Shown here: piece after piece, positions 1-9,427 of the stretch
Position numbering within the stretch: position 1 is the stretch's first letter
Layout of the letters: the number at the start of each line of letters is the position of its first letter
From: Paracamarosporium sp. OC-R06-R3
Taxonomy: Eukaryota > Ascomycota > Dothideomycetes > Pleosporales > Didymosphaeriaceae
Reading direction: 5' to 3'
Length of the DNA stretch: 17,597 bases
Assembly: GCA_019828545.1 (NCBI GenBank)
Contig: JACVRA010000017.1
Span: forward strand, 483 to 18,079
Program-made: the position numbers and the translations under genes
The notes under the pieces: model-generated
Told to the model about the DNA's origin: nothing
What the model saw: the letters and a program-made list of their open reading frames with translations, nothing else
Database searches by the model: none

Positions 1-2936
1 ATAACCCTATATACCTATATTAATAAGGGTGTTTAATTTAATCCTATAGTCCTATAAGCTTAGTACTATAGGGCTTTAAAAATAAGTTCCTCTTAGTAAC
101 TTTAATAAATCTATAGTAAATAGGTTGTATTTACTTATATCTAGGGTAGAGGGCTTCCCTAGGCGTCTTTGTTTTCTAATAGTAGATCCTTATTGGCATC
201 TTTATAATCCTAATTAGAATTCTACTTTAGGCTAATCTCTTATATGCATAGGTTTAGGTAGTTGCGTATTTAATAGCCTAATTAACTATAGTTATGGTAT
301 ATATTAGGGCTAGGCTAATTAGACGTAGTTAATTAAGTTACCTTAAGTGGCCTACTATATCTCTAGCTAGATTGTTAACTAGGTAGTTAACTAGACTACC
401 TTAATATAGCTTAATTAAATAACTTATTTAGTTACTTAATTAATATATAGTAGTTCTAAACGGGAGTCTTAAATTACGTTAACTTAACTAACCTAAATTA
501 TAAGCTTTAAGTTAAAGCTAATCCGGGCTTAATAGTAGAATATAATAGTATATTTTAATACTTTAAATTATATACTATAAGGTGGCTTACTATAGCTTTA
601 AATAAGTTATTCTACGTATACTTAAAGTCTATATTTAAAGTTTATAGGGAGGCTGTAATCTTCTTTTATAAGTATAGTAACTATTTACTTCTATATATAT
701 TACCTTATATAGCTATATTAAGGAATTAAGTTTTAAACTTTAGAAAGGTCTTCTTATAGTTTATCTTTAATTACTAAAAAGTAGTTTAATATTTAGCTAC
801 CTTATTATTAAATAGGAAGTAGAATAATAGTAATAATATTATTTTTATAGTATCTATAAATTAAGTCTACTTTAAGGTAGCTAAATATTACGGCTCTAAA
901 TATTCTTAAGTAGTACTAGTAGTATATTCCTATACTAAGACTATATAGACGCATTTACTTAGATAGTAGTTAACGTTAATCTTTAGGTAATTAATTATTA
1001 AGGCTCTTTATTACAGAAATGTAGGCTCTAAGCCGTCTATTAGAGAATTAATTATTAGGGTTCGTTTTAATAGCTTTAATATAAATAATTCTAGTATTTA
1101 AGATAGATACTTAATACTAGATAAGCTCTTAAGTTATTACTATATAGTTAGTAGAGACTTAGTTGTTAGTAGTAGTTAATTATTTTTTAATAGCTATTTA
1201 AGCTATAATTATAGCTACTGTATCTAAGCCTATAAGGCCTTAACTAGACTAGGGGCTATAGCTAAGTCTAATTTATATTAGATTTAATATATAGAAGGAG
1301 CTTAATTACTACTATTATTATTATTATTACTTAATTCTAAATTAGGCTAGGGGGATTACTAGGGCTTAATTTAACTTTAGTTCTAAACCATCTATTACGT
1401 TAATCTAGCTAGGTATTAAGTAGACATTAACGTTTAATTTTAAGTCTATAAATTATTAATAGTTATAATTCTCTATTTTAATATAATCCTATATAGCTTT
1501 TCTAAAGATAAATTAATTTATATAATAATTAGTAGTTCTAAACTTAAAGACTTTAATTAATAGAAGGTCTTTAGTATTTTATTTATAAAGTATTTCTAGT
1601 ATACGTCCAACGCAGCTTCTTTAAGTCTTATAGCAATATTATTATATAGCCATTACTAGTAGTAGTAAGCTTTTTAGTATAATATATTAATATAGGGTTA
1701 CTTAAAGCTCCGAGCTTAGTATAGCTCTAGGCAGAGGTATATAGGAGTACATAGTTAAAGGATAACTTAAGATAAATTAAATACCTTATAGGTTTAGTAT
1801 AAAAGAATACTAAAAAGCTACTAAATCTACTAAAAGCTAGGAGCTGGCTATATAGGTAGACTTAATCTATATTACTAAGATCTTAATTATTTAAGCCTCT
1901 AATAATTATATATATATTAGCTTAATATCGGATCTACTTTAGAGTTTAATAGAATTAATAGGATTAAGTCTAAGTCTTATTACAGCCCTACTATATACTC
2001 TTTAACTATTTTTAATACTTAGAGCTTATAACTACTACTCTAGTTAATATTATACCTATTATAAAGCCTAACTTATTAAAATTATAGATATTTTTATTTA
2101 GAATACTATACTTGGCTTTAGTATTCTTTATAAGCTAAAACTAGCCCTCTATTACTTTAGGATCTTTATAAAAGGCTCTTTTATAATTATACTTTTACTT
2201 AAACTTTACTATAAGCTTTAGTTAATACTTTATAAAATTTATAACTTACTTTTAGCTAATAGGCCTATAGTGCCGTTTAGTCAACAAGAAATTAGCTATA
2301 TCTTTAATAGTAGTAAGCTAGGGTAGGAATTCTTATATATTTAAGTTAAGAATATACTAAACAATTACCTCCTCCTCTATCTTTAAGAGATTTATTAAGT
2401 TAAGTATATAGTTATATTAAAAGGTAGTTCTAGTATATTATTAGCTTAGTATACTTTATATAACTTTATAAATTATTATAGCACGTTACTATATTAATAT
2501 TACGTCTTATTAAAGAGCCTAAAGCATAAGCTATAATCTAGCCTCTTTTAACTTAAGTAGTTTATTATATTATTAAGGTATAATAGTGTACTATTAATAA
2601 TAGTATATTTTAATAAGGGCTTAGTAGAGTAATATACTTACTTACCTAATATACTTACTTATTAAGTACGTTATATAATTTAAACTAGTAATTTTATTTT
2701 ACTTTTTTATTATATTATTAAAATACATTACTATAAAGGTATAAAAGCTAGTAGAGTATACTACTTACTTAAATATACTACTTACTTAGTATTATATTAA
2801 TAATAATATTAAATATATAAAATATAAAAATAAAAGTAATATTATCTTAATATTAAAATTATAAATAATAAGTAAATAATAATAAAGTAGTAGTAGCTAT
2901 ATAATATTAATATTTAAAAAGTTTATAAATATTATA

Positions 2937-2970
<34 letters not shown>

Positions 2971-3600
2971 TTTAATATTATAGTTAGTAAAAAAGCTAAG
3001 TAAATTATAATATAAAAATTAACTTTATTTAATTTAAAAGTTAACTTTATTTAATTATATAAAATAAATCTTTAATAAAGTATACTTAACTTTAAACTAA
3101 AAATTTAAATAAATATAAATAAATATAAATAAAAAAGGGTAACTAATAAGTTACTAAAAAAATACTAACTCTTTATTATTTATAGCACTTTATTAGTATA
3201 GAGTTAAAGTATAGTTAGTTATATAATAAAGTATTATAATATTACTTTACTATAATTTATATTTTAGCTTTATTAGAATAAATAATCTAGTCTATAGTTA
3301 TTAAGTTATATTAATAAATTTTATACTACTTTATAGATTAAAGCTAAATAATAGTTTTATATTTTTTAAGTAGTTATTTTAAGTTATAGTACTTATAGGC
3401 AACCTTAAATTATACTTAAAGATATAAATATAAGGTTAATCTATATAGTTAAAGAGGTAGCTACTTAAGTCTTAGAATGTTATAAGGATATTATAGACGC
3501 ATTATTCTTTTAATAAATAGATTTAGTACACTATACTTTAGTTGTAGTAAGGTAATTTATAACAGCGGCCAAAGAAATACCTAGAGAGGTCTAGTAAGAA
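1..3600. repeat. RIP-degraded AT-rich repeat block (left)
   Basis: The whole stretch is made of TA-rich words (tata, ttaa, ctaatta) with very few CA or TG dinucleotides, and no reading frame of useful length survives on either strand. This is the pattern left by repeat-induced point mutation, which turns CpA into TpA on both strands of duplicated DNA in filamentous ascomycetes. The original content was probably one or more transposable elements, but I cannot identify a family. A few GC-containing words persist (for example around 150-180 and 1600-1640). The change to ordinary composition is gradual, between about 3560 and 3630. Confidence 0.85.
2938..2970. repeat. (ATA)11 microsatellite
   Basis: Eleven uninterrupted ATA units inside the left AT-rich block. 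Looser ATA/AAT-like tracts surround it, for example at 2800-2900. It is probably a by-product of extreme AT content and replication slippage. Confidence 0.9.
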
Positions 3601-3961
3601 TTATAGATAATAATAGGCTCTAGCTTATTCACTTCAAGGCCGTGCATCTCAAAAAGCCCTCTTATGTCTTAGGTATTATAATTGGGATTGGACATTGCTT
3701 TCAAAGTTTCAGCGATGATGGATGCAAGCAAGCTGATAAGGAAGCGCTACTTTCAATAGTGTAACCTATCCATCTGCAGAAATGTACTTTGTAAGGTACT
3801 GAGGGGGGAGTGGGTAAACAGCGCCAGGTGGTGCATTAGGTTGGTTAGGGAACGCTCAAGCACGATTCGTGATTTTCCGATCAGGTTTACTTTGGGACTG
3901 GGGTGCTATCATATGCGAGAATACTTGAATAGGTGTCCAAGGTAATTTATCTAGGAGCATA
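3601..3961. other. Intergenic: AT-block edge to permease 3' end
   Basis: Base composition returns to normal here. I see no convincing coding frame. The part next to 3961 should hold the 3' untranslated region of the permease gene, which is transcribed leftwards. The stretch 3660-3900 has ordinary composition but only short open frames. Confidence 0.5.
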
Positions 3962-5997
3962 TTATATCTCAACGACAGGACCCTTATACCATCTCTTCGC
4001 CCTCGCGAAGTAGTACAACACGCTAGCAAGAGCCACTGTCCCCGTTACTAGAGCGCTATAATTCATGTTCACCGCATTGACAGGCAGATGAGTAGGCCAG
4101 TACCCAAAGAACGCGATAATAATCAAGTAGCAGAAAGCCACTACATTGTTAGCAATCCCTATGGCGCCTCTCAATCTCCAGCCACCCCATCGGAGTACCC
4201 CGCCGCCTTGCAGAACAGCATCACTGCTGGGCTCCTGGATGTCGCCGCGGATCCGTCGCCAGAGAAGTAGACTACACACGATGAGGTATGACGTGTAAAA
4301 GCTCTCCGCAGCCATAGAGAAGAAGGCGCTAAATGCAGTGGAGCTTCCGACGTTGATCAGACCTAGCAGGACTGTGAAGGTGAAGATGGTAAGGACCGCG
4401 TAGATAGGGATGCTAGTACGTCTTTCAATCTTGCCTGGGTTAGTAAAGCTCGAGAGCTGTTTGTGGTGGAGGGAACACATACCTTGACGAGACTCTTGTG
4501 CCCAGGGAACCCACGATCACGCGCAAATGCCCACGCTATTCGCGAGGCAGATGCCATGCCACCTGTAGCAGCGCAAACCTGGAGTGTCAGGATGACCGAT
4601 GTCATTACCGTGGCCGCCCCTTTCGACCCGGTGCCCATCTCGAAGATTGCAATAAAAGGGAACCCAGCTGCGGACTGTTTTGCAGCTTCGAGATCTCCAG
4701 AGTGGAGGAGTACTGTGAGTAGGGCGCCAAAGGCGAGGAAACCATTGATGAATATAGCAGACATCATCGCGCGAGGCACGTTCATTGATGCGTTTTGCAC
4801 TTCTTCTGACATCTGGATGTTGGTTAGAACAGATAGCTAGCAATTTTAGTTGCAGGGAAGACATCTTACGTGGATTGGGCCATCAGTGCCTTCGTGCGTA
4901 CGAATTGGAATGTAAGCTAAATGCAAAAACCGACATACGATGAAGGGTCACATACCTACAAACGCTGAAACATTTCCGAGTAGCCCAATGAAGAAAGCCA
5001 CTCCTGTCGAATACCATCCTCCACCGTTATCCCACGTCGTGAAGATCGCGGCAGCGTCTTTCCGCGGTGCTAGATACGCCAGCGGTATGACTATAGCAAA
5101 GAACCCAAGGACGTGTAATATCAATATAAGAATTTCGATAGCCGGAAGTGCTTTGCCTAACACTGTATTGAGGGCTAGGCAGATAGTTAACATTGCCCAG
5201 AAGATGAGCGTATTGTGCCATCGCTCAGGTGCGTAGTCTTCAAGTGAGTTAGCATTGGTCTTGGGCAGAAAGAAGGAGACCTACCTGGGTTGTTTAAGAC
5301 TATGAGAGCTTGTATCATCGAACTGGATGTGAAAGCCGCAGCAGAAGTACCAAGGCTCCAGCCTGCCACTGTAATCCAACCTGCACCATCGTCAGTAATA
5401 CCTGATGGTAGGGATTGCATTTCTTGGATATCTTACCAGCGGCATAGCTCAGGAATTGCTTGCTATTATCTGGAGCCAAGACGGCAATCCAGTGGTACTG
5501 TCCTCCTGCCGTAGGCATCATTGATGCAAGCTCACTCATAACGCACGTCACGGAAATTGTCCCAATCCATGTGAGCAGGTATCCGTATATTAAACCTGCT
5601 GGTCCTCCGCTAAGTTTGCATGGTCAGTGTCATACCCCATCAGGTCTTTTATACGTGAGTGAAATACTTTGTCAGGCCAAGAGTGAAAGCACTACGTGAA
5701 AATGTGAGTACGTATCGTTCAACATCGAAGTATCTCTACGCACCCCAGAACTCCTTCCCAAGTGCACATCAGACCTGCAGTGAAACCAATCATAGACGCA
5801 AGTCCAAAACGACGCTGCACATCGGTTTCAGTCAAACGGCTCGTAGTGGTGAATGCGAAATCACTCACCTTGAGTACTTGCTTCTTGCCCGTTCTAGCCA
5901 GATAAATTGCATCTGCGCCATTGCCATATACGTTGCTACCCATGTCCGATGTCTCAGCAGTCCCAACACTGTTCTTTGGCATACGATCAAGCTCCAT
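3962..5997 (-). CDS. Amino acid/choline permease (APC superfamily), 8 exons
   Basis: A predicted plasma-membrane transporter of the fungal amino acid/choline transporter branch of the APC superfamily (relatives of Hnm1, Uga4 and Bio5), importing an amino acid, amine or choline. Proposed exons on the minus strand: 5997-5869, 5814-5744, 5609-5437, 5380-5285, 5237-4956, 4889-4870, 4812-4483, 4429-3962. They sum to 1569 nt (522 residues), with every phase consistent and a final TAA. Family landmarks in order: QVLK-RRFG before TM1, the TWEGVLG-GGPAGLIYGY region, MMPTAGGQYHW, the GWITVAGW helix, PDYAPERWHNTL, and DGPIHMSEEVQNAS, followed by about five further hydrophobic helices. Length fits the family. 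Two oddities are an in-frame 54-nt intron (5868-5815) and a 20-nt exon (4889-4870). Intron 5609/5744 (134 nt) is the longest. The substrate cannot be read from sequence. Confidence 0.92.
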
Positions 5998-6981
5998 CTT
6001 GAGATTGATGGGAATAAAACGATTATTTTACGTGGGACTAACTAGGCTTGAGGGAATACTCGTACGGGTTTCAAATAGTTACTGCTGAACATTAAGAGTG
6101 GAAGGTTGATGTGATCTGACAGATGTGGGCCTGAAAGGGAAAAGGAGAGGGCGGTGATCAAAGTGTATAGAGCCGGCACGGCAGAGCTCCTCACAAGGGC
6201 GGGGCTCTCGGTCAGACTGGGGCGTAGTTCTCTGTACCACCAGCCTATCCCACCATGTCGCACATACAAAGATCGTCATTGCATCCATTAGGCAACATAT
6301 CATATGGAGGACTTTCGTGTTGCAAGGATGTGCATTCGTCCCGAGAATGTGGCACTCGAATAGGATCCTTGTCGTAAAAGCCGCCCCAGTCATTTAGCCG
6401 GGCAGTGCGCAAGCTGGGGCATTCCAATGTCGATTAAACCCCTCGCGGCCCGAGATTTGAGGCGAAACGATCCGTCGGCGACGGCTAGATTCCATGAGTG
6501 TTTTTTCCCATGGCCCACACTTTCCGTACACTACTGGTATTTCATGGGAATATCTACTAAGATGACCTGAGACAGACAACCTATTGTATGGTCTACATAT
6601 GAAGCCAATCAACAACCCCTAAGGCGAGAGATAAGATTCGGAATAAGCACCACTGTAGCAAGGACGACATGTGGGAGACGGCTCTCTGTTCATCTCGCAT
6701 GCATGGACTTTACCTATAGTTATAGGTAGGTATCACTAGTGAACATAATTTATCTACTCAGCACTTGATTCAACCATATCTTGGAGTAACCATGGGGTCA
6801 AAGAATCGGCGTTGATGGTTGTGGGGGAAGTCATTCTACGAGATGCTGCTTCTTCAGAGCTTTTCAACTGATAAGAACTGCCTAAGAGGGCCAGCAGATG
6901 TACCACACTCAATTGAGACTAACCATTGATGATCTCCCAAACCAAGTACCTTACCTGATCCTAACCTTGCATTTTCATATC
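5998..6981. other. Intergenic: permease upstream region, rhodopsin-like gene 3' side
   Basis: About 980 bp without a supported gene. The right end holds the 3' region of the rhodopsin-like gene. The left end holds the permease promoter and 5' leader, which on the minus strand is pyrimidine-rich around 6120-6150, with a CTATACA TATA-like word near 6165. GATAAG-type words occur near 6628 and 6868. Short open frames in 6042-6615 lack homology or good starts and overlap each other in all frames. Confidence 0.55.
6711..6728. repeat. 18-bp near-perfect inverted repeat
   Basis: TACCTATAGTTATAGGTA: 8-bp arms with a 2-bp GT centre, in the intergenic space between the permease and the rhodopsin-like gene. 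It could be a binding site for a dimeric factor or a footprint of a small element. No function can be assigned. Confidence 0.6.
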
Positions 6982-8226
6982 TTACATGGCATTCGAGAGT
7001 GCGATGTTAGCCTCTAGGCGCGAAGGGCCACTCTCCTGCTTATTCGTTTTACTCTTCATGACAAAGCCGTAGTCTGCCATCCTAACATAAGTGCTATCTT
7101 CTGTTCTTCCTACTCGCTGCTTTCTCCGGATCTCGTCGCTCATGAACATACCAGTCGGAAGGGCGTCAAGAAGGGGTCGCAAATAAGGAATACAGGAAGT
7201 AATAATCGTGATGCATTGAACCAATTGCGTTACCAACCTAGTTATCTTGTAAGGACGGATACGCTGAGCTCTTGTCTTGTCTCTTGGCAATGATTGACTT
7301 ACATCCATACCCACAGGTCTTTGGAGACTGCGGACGTGTCGAAAGATTTTGTAAAGTCCATTTGAATTATAGTCGCAGCAATGTCACTGTGTCCACAATT
7401 AGCACAGCTTCTAAATACTCTAGGTGGATATTACAAGACACGCGCTCCAAAACATCCAAGGACAATGAGTCTTTTAGATCGTGGCATTTGCAGCGGCCAG
7501 ACAACGAAGAAGGTATATGCAATGATGATAAAGTCGCTCACGATATTCAAGGACTCGAAGGCATACCAAAATCCACGCTGCTGTGGTGTCAGACCGTACC
7601 AGAATGGGGTTCAGGACCACAAACCTCGTTACCACAAGCTGGGACGGTATCCCACAGCCTTGGTACACCGCACGTGAAGCCAAGTGCAAGGCAGGAGATA
7701 GAAGCCCAAACAATTATGATGATGCTCAGGCAAAGTCCGATTTGGCGATGACTTTTCCTTTCTGTGATGATGTTGAACAGAGTGAGTATAGATATTTTTG
7801 CAAAGCATACAGTGGCGATGAACAGGACATTCGACGCGAAGAGGCTCTGCGGCTGCTTAGAATGTGCGTGGTTAGTACAATTTGCGAACGACTTACCCGC
7901 GAGAATCGTCGTGTATGTTGGTAGCTAGAGGTGACTTCGCCATTGGACGGTGAATTGTTGGATGCGATTGTTGTCGCGGCCCCAGATCCAATATGGGTGA
8001 TCTGAATCTTTAAGAACGAGTCTCAAATACTTGAAATTTAACTTACAACAGAAAAGGTTGCAAGTATATCATCGAGGCGCAATCCCTTCGTCGTAACGCG
8101 TTTTAGGGTAATCCGAACTAGGAGAGCGACCGCAGATACAACCAGCAGTAGCCAGGTGACAATGTTTACAGTGGCTCTCGGGCTGAAATGCCTCACTGGT
8201 GATGGATTTCCTTCACGTGACATCAT
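6982..8226 (-). CDS. Fungal rhodopsin-domain integral membrane protein, 6 exons
   Basis: A seven-helix membrane protein of the fungal 'rhodopsin domain' family (PF20684, SAT5/PTH11-neighbour type). The biochemical role of the family is unknown, and members are often found in secondary-metabolite clusters. Proposed exons on the minus strand: 8226-8047, 8001-7897, 7855-7625, 7580-7435, 7386-7303, 7237-6982, giving 1002 nt (333 residues) with all phases consistent. Landmarks: TM1 WLLLVVSAVALLVRI followed by GLRLDDILA (the family's WDD-like motif), FASNVLFIATVCFAKISIL (TM3), the CLSIIIIVWASISCLALGF helix, CG..RLWDTVPACGN, an FGARVFDIAATIIQ helix, and the diagnostic TQLVQCITIITSCIPYLRP near the end. 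The second exon, after TM1, is weakly conserved and I am least sure of it. Acceptors at 7856/7853/7847 and 7581/7578 are NAG-tandem choices, so one to three residues may vary. Met-Met start: 8226 or 8223. Confidence 0.85.
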
Positions 8227-8660
8227 GGTTCAAGGAAAACACAATAAGAGGGGTGGCTGCAAGCCCCGTGGGAAGGCTTCGTAAAAAGTGGAGAATGTCA
8301 AGATGCTGAAGAATGAGGCGGCCTACCACATCGGAGATGATATGCCATTGCTTCGGCTTGTTATGTCCGCACATTCCCGTACTTTCCGGGATTAGCTTGA
8401 ATCGAATCAATGGACATATGTGATATTGCAGCGCGGTTGCCTTCTTTGCCTTCGTTGCCTTTCATCTGCGGCGTTCAACCAAGCAATGTCGTGAAACAAT
8501 GAGCAAGGGATGTGCGCTGTGACAGATATCATTGAGTGCATATAGAGACAGACACCACCCAGACTATCGGGATCGGCCCCAAATTTGTTCCATTCTCGTC
8601 TTTTATCCGCTACATACGTAGGTCGCATCAGGCCATGATCAACGCGAAGCATTACGGTCA
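8227..8660. other. Intergenic: between secreted peptide gene and rhodopsin-like gene
   Basis: About 430 bp. It should contain the 3' end of the secreted peptide transcript and the promoter of the rhodopsin-like gene, both on the minus strand. Open frames on both strands here (about 60-85 residues) show no family resemblance. The only structure I see is the 9-bp tandem repeat at 8437-8463. Confidence 0.5.
8437..8463. repeat. 3 x 9-bp tandem repeat
   Basis: Three consecutive copies of TTGCCTTCN (third copy TTGCCTTTC). On the minus strand it is a purine-rich GAAGGCAA tract about 210-240 bp upstream of the rhodopsin-like start codon. It may be a promoter element or simple slippage. Confidence 0.7.
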
Positions 8661-8989
8661 TCATTCTTCCCTTGGCTTGACGTTCGATATCGCTGGGGGT
8701 GTTGCGAGTTTTCTGTCTATGCCGGTAATCTCCCGCTTTTTGTTGTTGGAGATGACAGGTGGTACCGCCAGCTCTTCGCCAACATTCTCAAGCTTCGTCT
8801 TCTGCCCAATCCCAACAATTTTCGTGCTCGCAAGTACCGTGTCCGTATTCGCAAAATCCCGCTCCATAATATCAGTGTTGCATTTTGTGTAGGCAGACAG
8901 TCACTTACAGGAACCAATTGATGGCTGGGGCGTGCAGCCACTGAATTCACAGCTAAAGATGTGGAAATGAGAATGCTAAGACAACGCAT
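8661..8989 (-). CDS. Small secreted repeat peptide, candidate RiPP precursor, 2 exons
   Basis: Proposed exons 8989-8909 and 8861-8661, joined across a 47-nt intron with a GTAAGT donor, an ACTGAT branch-like word and a GGAG acceptor. Product is 93 residues. Residues 1-19 form a signal peptide (MRC, hydrophobic LSILISTSLAV, then SVAA at the cleavage site), so the product enters the secretory pathway. The mature part has no cysteine. Residues 58-71 (LAVPPVISNNKKRE) and 79-92 (LATPPAISNVKPRE) are two copies of one motif, identical at 10 of 14 positions. Each is preceded by a related IxGIxxK segment (42-48 and 72-78). KKR at 68-70 is a plausible Kex2 cleavage site. At 9 of the 10 conserved residues the codons differ synonymously, which supports this strand and frame. 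With the divergent UstYa gene next door, a ribosomal peptide precursor is my leading inference. A repeat-containing secreted effector is the alternative. The ORF on the opposite strand (8536-8892) is treated as a shadow. Confidence 0.6.
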
Positions 8990-9427
8990 TGTTGAATGTG
9001 GGTGCTCAGATAGAATCAGTGTTGAGATGGGTGTGCTAGGAAGTGATATGATGGGCAGGAAGTGCGGAGCACATGGCAACATATATGCCCTCACTTCGCG
9101 GTAGCGAAAGTAGGCAACCCTTCATGAGTGATCTGATGCTTATCCATGCTTATCTCCGCTCCTGCTAACACACCTTCACCTTGCATATGAAGCTCTGTCA
9201 GCAAATCAGAGCACAGAACTGAACTGATATGCAATCATCATCATTTTATCAGATCCTTCTACTTGGTGTGGTGAGCCTTATCATTCTGATCGTTCGCTTT
9301 GCAAGTTTTATATTCCGTAACATACACGTGCGAACTGTAGCACACCTTCACATACGTATGCTATACAGTTCAGGACCAGGGCCTTCTTTCGTCTTCTTTG
9401 CGTTCTAGAGAAATCCTCCAGTTTATC
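8990..9427. promoter_or_regulatory. Bidirectional promoter between secreted peptide and UstYa genes
   Basis: 438 bp separate the two divergent start codons. Towards the peptide gene there is a CATATATG word at 9080-9087, about 90 bp before its ATG. Towards the UstYa gene there is a TTTATATT word at 9307-9314, about 115 bp before its ATG. Either could be a TATA element. Four GATA-factor words lie between them. A small inverted repeat, TTCGC-GGTA-GCGAA (9095-9108), is also present. The arrangement would allow coordinated expression of the pair. Confidence 0.6.
9139..9154 (-). promoter_or_regulatory. Tandem GATA-factor sites
   Basis: Two CTTATC words (GATAAG on the minus strand) at 9139-9144 and 9149-9154 lie within a directly repeated ATGCTTATC, spaced 10 bp, so they face the same side of the helix. 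GATAAG matches the HGATAR consensus of AreA/NIT2-type nitrogen regulators. Further single sites occur at 9245-9250 (GATAAA) and 9277-9282 (GATAAG), all in the same orientation. Confidence 0.5.

Noticed and set aside
2938..2970. Regularly spaced repeat as a possible CRISPR-like array
   Set aside because: It is a plain trinucleotide microsatellite in RIP-degraded eukaryotic DNA.
4463..4840. Plus-strand frames of 74-125 residues
   Set aside because: Antisense shadows of the permease exon at 4812-4483.
6042..6615. Several minus-strand frames of 60-104 residues upstream of the permease
   Set aside because: Mutually overlapping, no family resemblance, no splice pattern connecting them; treated as promoter and leader.
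7681..7690. Apparent frameshift in the rhodopsin-like gene after the CLAL segment
   Set aside because: On re-reading the junction base by base the frame runs through (CTT GGC TTC ACG), so there is no break.
7272..7924. Overlapping plus-strand frames of 98-159 residues
   Set aside because: They are antisense to the multi-exon rhodopsin-like gene, whose exons join in phase and match family landmarks.
8536..8892. 118-residue plus-strand open frame opposite the secreted peptide gene
   Set aside because: It has hydrophobic stretches but no recognisable family. The minus strand has a signal peptide, a clean intron and a duplicated motif with synonymous codon changes, which the plus frame does not explain.
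9398..9427. Earlier TTG start for the UstYa protein
   Set aside because: Non-ATG start is unnecessary; the ATG at 9428 gives a normal length and N-terminus.
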